64,000 bases of DNA from positions 233,583 through 297,582 of the forward strand of contig NZ_KE384026.1 of the NCBI RefSeq assembly GCF_000423485.1, given 5' to 3'. The notes beneath the pieces were generated by a model, which saw only the letters and a list, made by a program, of their open reading frames with translations, was not told the origin of the DNA and ran no database searches. The translations under genes were made by a program, and so were the position numbers. Source of the DNA: Propionimicrobium lymphophilum DSM 4903. GTDB taxonomy: Bacteria; Actinomycetota; Actinomycetes; Propionibacteriales; Propionibacteriaceae. This document shows positions 56,381-64,000 of this stretch, piece after piece. Within the stretch, counting starts at the first letter, position 1. Each line of letters begins with the position of its first letter.

Positions 56381-57125
56381 CTGTGCCGATGAATTAAAAA
56401 GCGTATTGGTTATTATCCCTACCTACAATGAGGCCGAAAATATCGAGGCCATCATAGCTAGGCTGCGTTCAGCTGTGCCGAGTGCGCATGCCCTCATCGC
56501 TGATGACAATTCTCCCGATGGCACAGGCCAGATCGCTGATCGGCTAGCCTCCGAGGACGAGAATGTCCACGTAATGCACAGGAAATCCAAAGACGGATTA
56601 AGTGCTGCCTACATCGCTGGTTTTAAGTGGGCTCTGGGTCACGACTACGACGTGATCGTCGAAATGGATGCCGACGGCTCACACCAGCCCGAGCTGCTTT
56701 CGAACATTCTGGAGGCGCTCAAAGACGCAGACATGGTCAAAGGTTCGCGGTGGGTTAAGGGCGGCTCTACTTTCCAGACAAAGTCCAGGGAATTACTTAG
56801 TCGGGCTGCAAATATTTGGGTCCAGATGGCCATGGATCTGCCAGTCAGAGACTCTACAGGTGGATACAACGCCTTCAGGTCAAGCATCCTGCGCAAAATC
56901 GATTTGGACTCGATTGAGTCCAAGGGCTATACCTTCCAGGTCGACATGACTCGTCGCGTTATAGCTGCTGGGGGCAAGGTGTCAGAGGTGCCTATCTATT
57001 TCCCCGATCGCGAATTTGGAGACTCCAAGATGAGCGGAAACATCATCCTAGAGGCACTAATAAAAACCGCTGGTTGGGGCGCTAAACGCCGCTGGAATCA
57101 GCTAACTCATCTATTTAACAAATAA
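56373..57125 (+). CDS. Polyprenol monophosphomannose synthase, GT2 family (250 aa)
   Basis: GT2 glycosyltransferase that transfers mannose from GDP-mannose to polyprenyl phosphate, the donor for lipoglycan and protein mannosylation in actinobacteria. VIIPTYNEAENIEAIIARL (residues 13-31), ADDNSPDGTG (42-51) and the metal-site VEMDADGSHQP (near 96) are the DPM-type signatures; GSRWVKGG lies near 124. No C-terminal membrane anchor, so it probably docks on Lnt, with which it overlaps by 8 bp. Confidence 0.92.
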   Translation: MTDCADELKSVLVIIPTYNEAENIEAIIARLRSAVPSAHALIADDNSPDGTGQIADRLASEDENVHVMHRKSKDGLSAAYIAGFKWALGHDYDVIVEMDADGSHQPELLSNILEALKDADMVKGSRWVKGGSTFQTKSRELLSRAANIWVQMAMDLPVRDSTGGYNAFRSSILRKIDLDSIESKGYTFQVDMTRRVIAAGGKVSEVPIYFPDREFGDSKMSGNIILEALIKTAGWGAKRRWNQLTHLFNK

Positions 57126-57134
57126 AATGAGTAC

Positions 57135-57177
57135 AAATATTGGCCACAGTTCAGGTTTGAACCTGTGGCCAATATTT
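57135..57177. terminator. Bidirectional rho-independent terminator between ppm and rbpA
   Basis: Bases 57135-57149 and 57163-57177 form a perfect 15-bp stem with a 13-base loop and A/T-rich outer ends on both sides. It ends at the base before the rbpA stop codon. Confidence 0.88.
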
Positions 57178-57516
57178 TTAATAGTGGAATTCGTTTCGGA
57201 CCGCTTCAAGACGTTCTTGGAGCAGTTCTTCTAGCTCAGGGATGCTTCTGCGTTCCCGTAGCATGTCCCAGTGAGTACGAACAGGTTTCGTCTTCTTCTC
57301 TTCGGGTTTAGTGCCATCCGTGCGTAAGGCAATTTCGCCGCAGCGGGGGCATTCCCATTCTGCGGGGAGGTCGGCCTCTACTGAAAAAGTAATCTCAAAT
57401 TCGTGGTCGTTCTTGCATATAAAACCAAGCACCTGTCGGCTGGCGAACTCAACGCCCTCTTCGTCTTCGAAACTCTTAGCGCCCAAACCCATTCCGCGTA
57501 ATGCGCGATCTGACAT
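57178..57516 (-). CDS. rbpA: RNA polymerase-binding protein RbpA (112 aa)
   Basis: Actinobacteria-specific transcription activator that binds the principal sigma factor and RNA polymerase. N-terminal SDRALRGMGLGAKSFEDEEGVEFASRQVLGFIC, zinc-type pair in C-x(n)-H and CPRC (WECPRCGEIA), and the C-terminal sigma-interaction helix THWDMLRERRSIPELEELLQERLE are all present. A strong AGGAGG precedes ATG 57516, unusual among the leaderless neighbours. Confidence 0.95.
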   Translation of the reverse strand: MSDRALRGMGLGAKSFEDEEGVEFASRQVLGFICKNDHEFEITFSVEADLPAEWECPRCGEIALRTDGTKPEEKKTKPVRTHWDMLRERRSIPELEELLQERLEAVRNEFHY

Positions 57517-57590
57517 CCGTCCTGCCTCCTAATAAAAACATCCGTCAAGTCATTTAACGCCGTAGAACGGCTTTTTCTTCCATATCTTGC

Positions 57591-58355
57591 CTAGGCGCGC
57601 CAAACGCCCTTTTCAATTGCGATTTGTTTCAACAAATCTGGCCTATCGGAAATAATTCCATTAACGCCTAAATCAATCAGCTTCCTAATCATATCTGCAT
57701 CGTTGATCGTCCAGACGTGGACCATCTTGTTAGCCCTCTTGGCTGTTTCTACGAGCCTCTTGCTTGTGACCGTTATGTCCATTCCGGCCACGTACTGGCT
57801 TACCGGAACCTGGAAAGCCTCACCCTTAAAGCTTAGGAGCTTAGGCAAAATAGGCACGAAGCCGTTCCAGACAACAGCCAGCGTGCTAAACGAAGTCGCC
57901 ACGTCAGGCATCAGCCTCTTGAACCTGTTGAGTCTTCGCTGGCTGAACGAAGCAACGCATACTCGGTTTCGGGCATTGTGCTTCTTAAGGGTCTCCGCTA
58001 GCGGCCAAATTGCTTGGGGAGCCTTTATGTCAATGTTGAACCTTGTCTTTGGGAAAGCCTCTAGAACTTCATCTAGGGTCGGAATCTGGTCGATTCCCGC
58101 TATCTTTGCCTTTCTCACTTCTCTGAATGGAAGCTTTGCGACAAACCCATGACGGTCAGTGACGCGATCAAGACGATCATCGTGAAAAGCGATAAGTTTC
58201 CCGTCTCTGGTGGCATGAACATCGGTTTCCAGATATTTAAAACCTAGTTCTACTGCGGCGTTGAAGGCGAACAGAGAATTCTCTCTATCTTTATCAGCGG
58301 GATCCACATATCCACCCCGATGCGCCATAGCTACAAAGGATTCAAAGAATGCCAT
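57591..58355 (-). CDS. Glycerophosphodiester phosphodiesterase (254 aa)
   Basis: GDPD-family TIM-barrel enzyme releasing glycerol-3-phosphate from deacylated phospholipids. AHRGGYVDPADKDRENSLFAF carries the catalytic HR and Glu near the N-terminus. LETDVHATRDGKLIAFHDDRLDRVTD supplies the metal and catalytic residues (E-x-D and H-D). The C-terminal VHVWTINDADMIRKLIDLGVNGIISDRPDLL is typical. No signal peptide, so probably cytoplasmic. The frame reaches 58397; ATG 58355 (MAFFESFVAMAHRGG) fits the family and has TAAAGT 7 bases upstream. Confidence 0.9.
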   Translation of the reverse strand: MAFFESFVAMAHRGGYVDPADKDRENSLFAFNAAVELGFKYLETDVHATRDGKLIAFHDDRLDRVTDRHGFVAKLPFREVRKAKIAGIDQIPTLDEVLEAFPKTRFNIDIKAPQAIWPLAETLKKHNARNRVCVASFSQRRLNRFKRLMPDVATSFSTLAVVWNGFVPILPKLLSFKGEAFQVPVSQYVAGMDITVTSKRLVETAKRANKMVHVWTINDADMIRKLIDLGVNGIISDRPDLLKQIAIEKGVWRA

Positions 58356-58362
58356 GTAAACA

Positions 58363-58368
58363 ACTTTA
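58363..58368 (-). promoter_or_regulatory. -10 element (TAAAGT) for the glycerophosphodiesterase, leaderless start
   Basis: Read on the minus strand, TAAAGT ends 7 bases before ATG 58355, supporting the shorter start. Confidence 0.45.
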
Positions 58369-58408
58369 GCCGCAGCTACCGTATGTTCCCTCGTCATCTA
58401 CAGGCAGC

Positions 58409-58414
58409 TAAAAT
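58409..58414 (+). promoter_or_regulatory. -10 element (TAAAAT) for pdxY, leaderless start
   Basis: TAAAAT ends 6 bases before ATG 58421 with no ribosome binding site. Confidence 0.5.
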
Positions 58415-58420
58415 TTAGTC

Positions 58421-59242
58421 ATGATCCTCTCCGTCCAATCGCTTGTTTCATACGGACACGCAGGCAATTCATCCGCAGTCTTCCCGTTACAGCGGCTCGG
58501 ATTTGAGGTGATTCAGATCCCAACAGTGGTTTTTTCTAATGACACCTCTTACCCAAGCGTCCATGGCATGGTTCTAGATGCCGCCCAAATCACTGACATA
58601 GTTTCGGGACTCGACGAGATAGGTGTTTTAGCATCGGTGAACGCAGTATTGTCTGGTTACCTTGGAACAGCGGAGATGGGTAATGCCGTATTAGAAACGA
58701 TAGAAAAAGTACACAGGTATAACCCGAAAGCATTTCTTTGCGTTGACCCTGTGATGGGGGATCTAGACACAGGTTTCTATTGCAAGTCCGAGGTCAAAGA
58801 CTTTTTCTGCCGGAATGTAGAAAAGTTCAATGTCCTGACTCCAAATTTATTTGAGCTTGGCACCATGACGAACACCAAACCGCAGTCTGTATCCGAAGTG
58901 GTTAATGCAGCTAGATCTCTTCTGGCGCTCGGGCCAGAGGCGGTCGTAGTAACTTCTGCTGGCGGAACTAAAGACGCAAGAATGATCGCGGTAGATGCGA
59001 GCGGCCAGTGGATGGTTAGCACTCCCAAGCTAAACAGAAAGTTTTCTGGTTGCGGGGACGTAACTACTGCGATTCTTTTAGCACGATTGCAAAACGGCGA
59101 CGATCTATCTGCAGCGCTTTCCCATACCGCTTCAGCTGTATATGGGATACTCCGGAACACTTCGGGCCGACAGTTGGCTTTGGTTCAGGCTCAGAACGAA
59201 ATAGTGGCCCCGAGCATACGCTTCGAGGCCACTGCGATTTAG
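58421..59242 (+). CDS. pdxY: Pyridoxal kinase (273 aa)
   Basis: PfkB/ribokinase-fold kinase making pyridoxal 5'-phosphate, the cofactor of the aminotransferase in this window. ILSVQSLVSYGHAGNSSAVFPLQRLGFEV near the N-terminus, SGYLGTAEMGNAVLETI near residue 72, FLCVDPVMGDL near 106 and the anion-hole RKFSGCGDVTTAILLARL near 206 (GCGD in place of the common GTGD) identify it. The end is 3 bp from the convergent XRE-MurA gene. Confidence 0.9.
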   Translation: MILSVQSLVSYGHAGNSSAVFPLQRLGFEVIQIPTVVFSNDTSYPSVHGMVLDAAQITDIVSGLDEIGVLASVNAVLSGYLGTAEMGNAVLETIEKVHRYNPKAFLCVDPVMGDLDTGFYCKSEVKDFFCRNVEKFNVLTPNLFELGTMTNTKPQSVSEVVNAARSLLALGPEAVVVTSAGGTKDARMIAVDASGQWMVSTPKLNRKFSGCGDVTTAILLARLQNGDDLSAALSHTASAVYGILRNTSGRQLALVQAQNEIVAPSIRFEATAI

Positions 59243-59245
59243 TGA

Positions 59246-60787
59246 TTACTCATGGAAGATCTCGACTTCAGCGCCCAGGGCGTTCAGCCTGTGCGGCAGG
59301 TCTTCGTAGCCGCGGTTGATCACGTAAACATCTCTTAGTGTCGACGTGCCGCTAGCCGCGAGCATGGCAATCATGATGCAGACTGCTGGACGCAAGGCTG
59401 GCGGGCAGAACATGTCTCGCGAACGCCAACGCGTGGGCCCTGTAACGTTCAACCTGTGTGTGTCTAGAAGGTGAACGTTTGCGCCAAGCTTCGCCAACTC
59501 GAGCAAATGAATTGATCGAGTCTCGTATACCCAGTCGTGAATCAACGTGCTGCCGTTTGCCATCGCCGCAATCACGGTGAAGAACGGCAGGTTATCGATA
59601 TTCAGCCCTGGGAATGGCATCGGATGAATCTTATCGACCGCGGCAGTTAGCTCGCTAGGGTGTACCGTAATGTCGACGAGCCGCGTGTAGCCATTTCCTG
59701 AGAAATACTCGGGACTAATCGTGTACTTCTGGTTCATCGCTTCTAGAACAGCGAGCTCGATCTCCAGAAATTCGATCGGCGCCCTGGTGACGGTGATCTC
59801 AGATTTAGTAACTATGCCGGCCGTGATGAGGCTCATCGCTTCAATCGGATCTTCGGAAATGACGTATTCGACGTTTTTGTTTATCTCGTCAACGCCGGTT
59901 ACGTGAAGAGTCGTAGACCCGATACCTTCGATTTTTACGCCGACCATCTGCAGAAATACGCACAAGTCCTGAACCATATAGTTAGGAGAAGCGTTGCGGA
60001 TTGTGGTCACGCCCGGAGTCATAGCGGCAGCCATGAGCGCATTTTCTGTTACGGTGTCTCCGCGCTCAGTCAGAACGATGCTGCGAGACTTGTTATTAAC
60101 CGGTTTAACGCTTGCCCTGTAGGCGCCCTCAGTCGCAACAATATCCAGCCCTAATGCCCTCAGCGCTTGCATGTGAGGCTGGACCGTTCTGTTGCCCAGG
60201 TTGCAACCACCCGCATAGGGGAGCTTGAATTCCTTAGCGAAATGCATCAGCGGGCCCATGAACATGATGATGCTGCGGGTCCTTCGAGCAGCTTCTTCAT
60301 TCATGTTGTCAAGATCTAAGACATCCGGACGCTTGATGGTCAGATCCTTACGATCTTCGGACCACTGTGCATCGACGCCAATGCTGTCTAGCACCTCAAG
60401 GAGACGATTGACTTCCTCGATGTGTGCTATGCCGCGCAGAACGGTTGTTCCTTTATTCAGCAAGCTTGCGCACAGCAAGGAGACCGCAGCGTTCTTGGAG
60501 GAACGAACCATGATCTCGCCAGAGAGATTTCTCTGACCGGTAATCCTGAAGTTCATAGTGCCGCGATCACCGGAAACAATTATTTGGGATTCCAATGCAT
60601 TCGCGATCCGATTTATCAAGTCTAGAGACAGGTTCTGGTGACCAGACTCGATGCGATGAATTGCAGACTGGCTGGTACCTAGAACCTTGGAAAGTTGAGA
60701 CTGGGTAAGGCCGCGCTGTTTACGAGCGTCCCGAATCAGACGTCCGACGTTGGCCGGAGATGCTTCACCCGAAAAGTCGTTAGTCAT
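59246..60787 (-). CDS. XRE-family HTH domain fused to a MurA-like enolpyruvyl transferase (513 aa)
   Basis: Residues about 14-70 are an XRE/Cro helix-turn-helix (VGRLIRDARKQRGLTQSQLSKVLGTSQSAIHRIESGHQNLSLDLINRIANAL). Residues about 78-513 form a full MurA-type domain that would add enolpyruvate from PEP to UDP-GlcNAc. Catalytic features appear retained: Lys in VRSSKNAAVSLL, Cys in AGGCNLGNR (Cys 115 loop of E. coli MurA), Asp in GLNIDNLP, and Arg in LRPAV and NRGYED. It may be a second MurA or an enzyme turned regulator. TAAACT ends 6 bases before the ATG. Confidence 0.85.
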   Translation of the reverse strand: MTNDFSGEASPANVGRLIRDARKQRGLTQSQLSKVLGTSQSAIHRIESGHQNLSLDLINRIANALESQIIVSGDRGTMNFRITGQRNLSGEIMVRSSKNAAVSLLCASLLNKGTTVLRGIAHIEEVNRLLEVLDSIGVDAQWSEDRKDLTIKRPDVLDLDNMNEEAARRTRSIIMFMGPLMHFAKEFKLPYAGGCNLGNRTVQPHMQALRALGLDIVATEGAYRASVKPVNNKSRSIVLTERGDTVTENALMAAAMTPGVTTIRNASPNYMVQDLCVFLQMVGVKIEGIGSTTLHVTGVDEINKNVEYVISEDPIEAMSLITAGIVTKSEITVTRAPIEFLEIELAVLEAMNQKYTISPEYFSGNGYTRLVDITVHPSELTAAVDKIHPMPFPGLNIDNLPFFTVIAAMANGSTLIHDWVYETRSIHLLELAKLGANVHLLDTHRLNVTGPTRWRSRDMFCPPALRPAVCIMIAMLAASGTSTLRDVYVINRGYEDLPHRLNALGAEVEIFHE

Positions 60788-60793
60788 TGTGCC

Positions 60794-60799
60794 AGTTTA
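60794..60799 (-). promoter_or_regulatory. -10 element (TAAACT) for the XRE-MurA gene, leaderless start
   Basis: Read on the minus strand, TAAACT ends 6 bases before ATG 60787. An ATAT-3-ATAT dyad (60804-60814) just upstream could be an autoregulatory site for the XRE domain, as inference. Confidence 0.4.
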
Positions 60800-60827
60800 A
60801 CTCATATAAGATATTTAACAACTCCCT

Positions 60828-60856
60828 CTGTCATCAGCGGTCATTTGTTCTAGAGT
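60828..60856 (+). promoter_or_regulatory. Promoter for lpd (CTGTCA, 17 bp, TAGAGT), leaderless start
   Basis: CTGTCA (60828-60833) and TAGAGT (60851-60856) are 17 bp apart. The -10 ends 7 bases before ATG 60864 and no ribosome binding site is present. Confidence 0.55.
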
Positions 60857-60863
60857 TGATTCC

Positions 60864-62264
60864 ATGAGCTCTCACTACGATGTAGTTGTGCTAGGCGCCG
60901 GCCCAGGTGGCTATGTAGCAGCAATCCGCGCCGCGCAGCTAGGCAAGAAGACCGCAATTATCGAAAAGCAGTGGTGGGGCGGTGTCTGCCTCAACGTCGG
61001 GTGCATTCCCACAAAATCACTGCTCCGTAACGCAGAAATCTATAACATTCTGCGCACTAAGAAGGACGTTTTCGGAATCAACGGCGACGTAACTATGGAT
61101 TACGGCGTTGCTTTCGATCGCAGTCGGTCTGTTTCTGAACGGATGACCAACGGCATTCACTTCTTGATGAAGAAGAACAAGATCACTGAAATCCACGGAA
61201 CTGGTGTTTTCTCCGACGCGAAAACGATCAATGTTACGGCCGAAGACGGATCGACGCAGACCGTTACTGCAGACAACGTGATCATTGCAGCAGGCGCAAC
61301 CGCGAAGATACTTCCCGGCACCAGCAAATCCCAGAACGTCTTTACCTTCGAAGAGTTGATCCTCGCTAGGGAACTTCCCGGCTCGATCATCATCGGTGGT
61401 TCTGGTGCAATTGGCACCGAGTTCGCCTATGTTCTGGCCAACTACGGAGTGGACGTGACTATCGTCGAGTTTCTCGATCGCATGGTTCCGACCGAAGATA
61501 AAGAAGTATCCGCGGAGCTGCTTAAGGCTTACAAGAAGCTAGGTATTAAGGTTCTGACCAGCACCGCGGTAAAGACTGTAGAGGACATGGGTTCTGGTGT
61601 CCGAGTAACTGTAGAACCCGCTGGAGGTGGCGAGCCGCAGGTGCTTGAGGCAGATAAGATGCTGCAGGCTATGGGCTTCGCTCCTCGCACTCAGGGCTAC
61701 GGACTTGAGAACACTGGTGTAAAGCTAACCGAACGTGGCGCAATCGATATCGACGACTACTGCCGCACGAACGTCGACGGGGTCTACGCGATCGGTGACG
61801 TGACTGCAAAGATCATGCTCGCGCACACTGCGGAAGCGCAGGGCGTCGTCGCTGCCGAAACTATCGCCGGTCACGACACCATGCCGGTTAATTACGCCAT
61901 GATTCCGAGGGCAACCTACTGTCAGCCGCAGATCGGCACGTTCGGTTACTCAGAGGAGCAGGCTAAAGAACTCGGCTACGACGTCAAGGTGTCTAAATTC
62001 CCGTTCAGTGCCAACGGCAAGGCATGGGGCCTGGGGGAGGCTACTGGTTTCGTCAAGGTGATCGCAGATGGCACCTACAACGAAATTCTGGGTCTGACGA
62101 TGATCGGACCCGACGTCACCGAACTTCTTCCAGAATTCCAGCTAGCTCAGCAGTGGGATCTGACTACCGCAGAGATTGCGCGCGTGATCCACGCTCACCC
62201 GACTCTTTCCGAAGCCATGAAGGAAGCCGCGGAGGGCATCGAAGGACACATGATCAACCTCTAA
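60864..62264 (+). CDS. lpd: Dihydrolipoyl dehydrogenase (466 aa)
   Basis: E3 flavoprotein of 2-oxoacid dehydrogenase complexes. FAD-binding [23 protein letters not shown] (residues 5-27), redox disulfide [16 protein letters not shown] near 42, NAD-binding [21 protein letters not shown] near 175 and the active-site His-Glu [13 protein letters not shown] near 443 are all intact. It stands alone, as often in actinobacteria where E3 is shared between complexes. A strong terminator follows. Confidence 0.96.
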   Translation: MSSHYDVVVLGAGPGGYVAAIRAAQLGKKTAIIEKQWWGGVCLNVGCIPTKSLLRNAEIYNILRTKKDVFGINGDVTMDYGVAFDRSRSVSERMTNGIHFLMKKNKITEIHGTGVFSDAKTINVTAEDGSTQTVTADNVIIAAGATAKILPGTSKSQNVFTFEELILARELPGSIIIGGSGAIGTEFAYVLANYGVDVTIVEFLDRMVPTEDKEVSAELLKAYKKLGIKVLTSTAVKTVEDMGSGVRVTVEPAGGGEPQVLEADKMLQAMGFAPRTQGYGLENTGVKLTERGAIDIDDYCRTNVDGVYAIGDVTAKIMLAHTAEAQGVVAAETIAGHDTMPVNYAMIPRATYCQPQIGTFGYSEEQAKELGYDVKVSKFPFSANGKAWGLGEATGFVKVIADGTYNEILGLTMIGPDVTELLPEFQLAQQWDLTTAEIARVIHAHPTLSEAMKEAAEGIEGHMINL

Positions 62265-62276
62265 GCTGGTCAAATT

Positions 62277-62310
62277 AAAGTCTGGCTCGAGAATTCTCGA
62301 GCCAGACTTT
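62277..62310. terminator. Bidirectional terminator: perfect 34-bp palindrome
   Basis: Bases 62277-62293 and 62294-62310 are exact inverted copies (17-bp arms, no spacer), with A/T-rich outer ends. It serves lpd (plus) and the convergent YigZ gene (minus), whose stop codon begins at the last base of the palindrome. Confidence 0.9.
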
Positions 62311-62966
62311 TATTTTTCGTATTCCACCCATTCGAAACCCTGTTTTTCGAGCATGGCTTTACCCGCTGAGAGCTCCGCAATCTTGGTTTGAAGTTTTTCG
62401 TAAGTTCCAGAGGGATAGCAGATGGTCAGGATCGCACCGGAGGCACCATATTGGGTTTGCCGCAAAGTGAAGTTGTTTCTCAGATCTGTTTCGAGTCTTC
62501 CTGCATCCTCGTAAGGAACGGTCAAACTGACGATGCCTAGTTTCGCCCGCTTCACCAATTTCGCAGAATCAAGCGCTCTTGCGGTGGAATCCGAATAAGC
62601 CTGGACGAGCCCACCCGCGCCCAATTTGATTCCACCAAAATATCTCACGACCGCCACTGCCACATCGGATAGCTCCGTCTTCCCCTCACTAGTTTGACGA
62701 TGAGTTATCGCTTCTAAGATGGGCGTTCCTGCGGTTCCGGATGGTTCTCCGTCATCGCTGAATCGCTGGGTTCGCCTATCTGCTCCGATCACGAAAGCAT
62801 GGCAAACGTGCCTGGCCTGTGGATGCTCGTTGCGGATATTAGAGAGGAATTGCCTGGCGTCTTCTTCGTCTTCTACTCGAGCCACAAAACCAATGAATCG
62901 AGAACGTTTTATCTCAACCTCGACTGGCCGATGTTTCATCTTTGCCGGAACTACGTAGGTGTCCAT
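62310..62966 (-). CDS. YigZ/IMPACT family protein (218 aa)
   Basis: UPF0029/IMPACT fold. VEIKRSRFIGFVARVEDEEDARQFL near the N-terminus, ARHVCHAFVIGADRRTQRFSDDGEPSGTAGTPILEAI near 50-87, and VAVVRYFGGIKLGAGGLVQAYS near 106-127 are the family signature. A C-terminal DUF1949-like domain follows. Eukaryotic IMPACT regulates GCN2; the bacterial role is uncertain. TAGATT (62973-62978 on the minus strand) ends 6 bases before the ATG. Confidence 0.92.
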   Translation of the reverse strand: MDTYVVPAKMKHRPVEVEIKRSRFIGFVARVEDEEDARQFLSNIRNEHPQARHVCHAFVIGADRRTQRFSDDGEPSGTAGTPILEAITHRQTSEGKTELSDVAVAVVRYFGGIKLGAGGLVQAYSDSTARALDSAKLVKRAKLGIVSLTVPYEDAGRLETDLRNNFTLRQTQYGASGAILTICYPSGTYEKLQTKIAELSAGKAMLEKQGFEWVEYEK

Positions 62967-62972
62967 TAAAAA

Positions 62973-62978
62973 AATCTA
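62973..62978 (-). promoter_or_regulatory. -10 element (TAGATT) for the YigZ gene, leaderless start
   Basis: Read on the minus strand, TAGATT ends 6 bases before ATG 62966, immediately downstream of the metQ terminator. Confidence 0.45.
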
Positions 62979-62980
62979 AC

Positions 62981-63020
62981 AAAAAATAATGGTGGTTAGC
63001 CCCAGCTGGGGCTAACCACC
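62981..63020 (-). terminator. Rho-independent terminator of metQ
   Basis: Bases 62991-63005 and 63006-63020 are exact inverted copies (15-bp arms). Read on the minus strand the stem is followed by ATTATTTTTTG, a good U-tract. Confidence 0.9.
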
Positions 63021-63040
63021 AAAATATTAGCTATCACAAA

Positions 63041-63877
63041 TTAGCAAGCAGGTACCACGGTGCCTTGGTACTTGTCCTTGGTCCAATTTTGGGTGTCAGT
63101 GCTGCAGAGCAGATCCTTGAGCTTGAGGAGTTTCTCGTTGTCCTTGTCCTTGGTGCGAACGACGAGAATGTTTGCATAAGGGTTGCCCTCGACCTTTTCG
63201 GTCGCGATGGTACCATTTACGGGATCTAGGCCATTGATCAGCGCGAAGTTAGAGTTGATAATGGCTGCGTCAAGATCGCCAAGCGAACGGGCAACCTGCG
63301 GAGCCTCGAGCTCTACGATTTCGATGTTCTTGGGGTTGGAAGTGATGTCGATCGGAGTTGCGTTCAGGTCCTCCGGATCCTTCAACTCGATTACGCCCTC
63401 GTTAACCAGAAGCTTTAGTGCGCGCGCCTCGTTTGTGGGATCGTTCGGTACGCCAACCTTAGCGCCTTCCGGTAGATCTTTAAGGCTCTTGACCTTCTGC
63501 GAGTAGGCGCCCAGCGGCTCTAAGTGCACGGCTGCCAGCGAGGTCAGATCGTAGCCCTTCTTTTTTGAGTCCTCATCTAGGTAGGGCTTGTGCTGGAAGT
63601 AGTTAGCATCGATAGAACCGTCGGACAAAGCAGCATTAGGCTGAACGTAGTCGTTGAACTCCTTGATTTGGATGTCCAGCCCCGCGTCCTTTGCCTGGGT
63701 GTCGATGATGTGCTGGAGAATTTCTCCGTGCGGGGTAGGAGTGGCGCCGACAACCAGAGTGGTTAGGCCTTCGGCGTTAGTGGGGAATTCTTTTTCTTCT
63801 GCGTCGCCAGAAGAGGAGCATCCCGCTAATGCAAGAACGATTACCGAACCTGCTGCAATTAGTTTGTTGATTTTCAT
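63041..63877 (-). CDS. metQ: Methionine-binding lipoprotein of the MetNIQ ABC importer (278 aa)
   Basis: NlpA/MetQ-type solute-binding protein. A lipoprotein signal (residues 1-19) ends in LALAG with the lipidated Cys 20, followed by a serine-rich linker. The core reads LVVGATPTPHGEILQHI, DGSIDANYFQHKPYL and VGVPNDPTNEARALKLL, typical of D/L-methionine binders. Two further cysteines (LLCSTD and the terminal residue) may form a disulfide. AAGGAA precedes the ATG. Upstream lies the end of a permease gene, consistent with metN-metI-metQ order. Confidence 0.92.
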   Translation of the reverse strand: MKINKLIAAGSVIVLALAGCSSSGDAEEKEFPTNAEGLTTLVVGATPTPHGEILQHIIDTQAKDAGLDIQIKEFNDYVQPNAALSDGSIDANYFQHKPYLDEDSKKKGYDLTSLAAVHLEPLGAYSQKVKSLKDLPEGAKVGVPNDPTNEARALKLLVNEGVIELKDPEDLNATPIDITSNPKNIEIVELEAPQVARSLGDLDAAIINSNFALINGLDPVNGTIATEKVEGNPYANILVVRTKDKDNEKLLKLKDLLCSTDTQNWTKDKYQGTVVPAC

Positions 63878-63966
63878 TTCGAGTTCCTTTCAAAAATAAG
63901 TCTAAGAAGATATAAAACTTCATGGCCAGCCCATAGAAGAGGGTTGGTAAGGGCCGGGGATCAGCG

Positions 63967-64000
63967 TCAGCGGTGGGCTAGTGCGCGGGCGCATCGATCG
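63967..64000 (-). CDS. metI: Probable end of the methionine ABC permease gene metI (partial)
   Basis: The last codons on the minus strand read DRCARALAHR followed by TGA, which resembles the GDR-xx-R basic end of MetI permeases. It is 89 bp upstream of metQ on the same strand, where metI is expected. Only ten residues are visible, so the call rests mainly on position. Confidence 0.45.
   Translation of the reverse strand, partial: DRCARALAHR

Noticed and set aside
63878-63966. Possible SAM riboswitch upstream of metQ
   Set aside because: 89 bp with no multi-stem core visible, and it probably lies inside an operon after metI.

Overview
The window is a dense stretch of chromosome from an actinobacterium of moderate G+C (line-by-line samples run from about 45 to 60 percent). 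Signature genes are mIHF, RbpA, an actinobacterial-type PriA without helicase motifs, a DUF349 protein beside RelA, and a polyprenol-phosphate mannose synthase joined to Lnt. The gene order (relA, DUF349, hisS, aspS, rarA, alaS, ruvX, mltG, aroC-K-B, efp, nusB, carAB, pyrF, mihF, gmk, rpoZ, coaBC, metK, priA, fmt, rsmB, rpe) is the classic actinobacterial backbone. The combination fits a low-G+C Actinomycetales lineage (Actinomycetaceae-like), but I cannot name a genus. I see no rRNA, IS element, prophage or CRISPR; one tRNA (Pro-GGG) is present.

Layout. 1-12.3 kb: end of relA, DUF349 protein, metallo-hydrolase, hisS, aspS, a tyrosine phosphatase, rarA, a YihY-type membrane protein, alaS and ruvX. 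12.3-18.7 kb: mltG, a TetR-like regulator, aroC-aroK-aroB, a PaiB-like flavoprotein, efp and nusB. 18.7-32.1 kb: carAB-pyrD-pyrF, an aspartate/aromatic aminotransferase, mihF, gmk, rpoZ, coaBC, metK and priA. 32.2-45.5 kb: Pit phosphate transporter with a small membrane partner, fmt, rsmB, a PAC2 protein, divergent rpe/metH, tyrA-cmk-der, tRNA-Pro and a methyltransferase. 45.5-51.4 kb, mostly minus strand: mntH, an amino-acid permease of unlike composition, aspA, an MntR/DtxR regulator and a macrodomain protein. 51.5-64 kb: an MFS exporter, metX-metW-lnt-ppm, rbpA, a glycerophosphodiesterase, pdxY, an XRE-MurA fusion, lpd, a YigZ/IMPACT protein, metQ and the tail of metI.

How the genes work together. 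Translation and nucleotide synthesis dominate (three aminoacyl-tRNA synthetases, EF-P, Fmt, RsmB, Der, tRNA-Pro; CarAB, PyrD, PyrF, Gmk, Cmk). Aromatic amino acid synthesis is represented by AroC/K/B, TyrA and an aminotransferase. Methionine metabolism recurs at separate sites (MetK, MetH, MetX-MetW, MetI-MetQ). A manganese/aspartate block pairs MntH and MntR with a permease and aspartase. Lnt and Ppm are the lipoprotein and lipoglycan step, and Lnt could act on the MetQ lipoprotein encoded nearby.

The most notable sequence-level signal is a recurring start architecture. At least 19 genes have a TANNNT-like -10 hexamer ending 6 to 8 bases before the start codon and no convincing ribosome binding site, which points to widespread leaderless transcription and fixes several disputed starts. 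The most notable protein is a MurA-like enzyme fused to an N-terminal XRE DNA-binding domain. I found no unmistakable new defence or mobile system.
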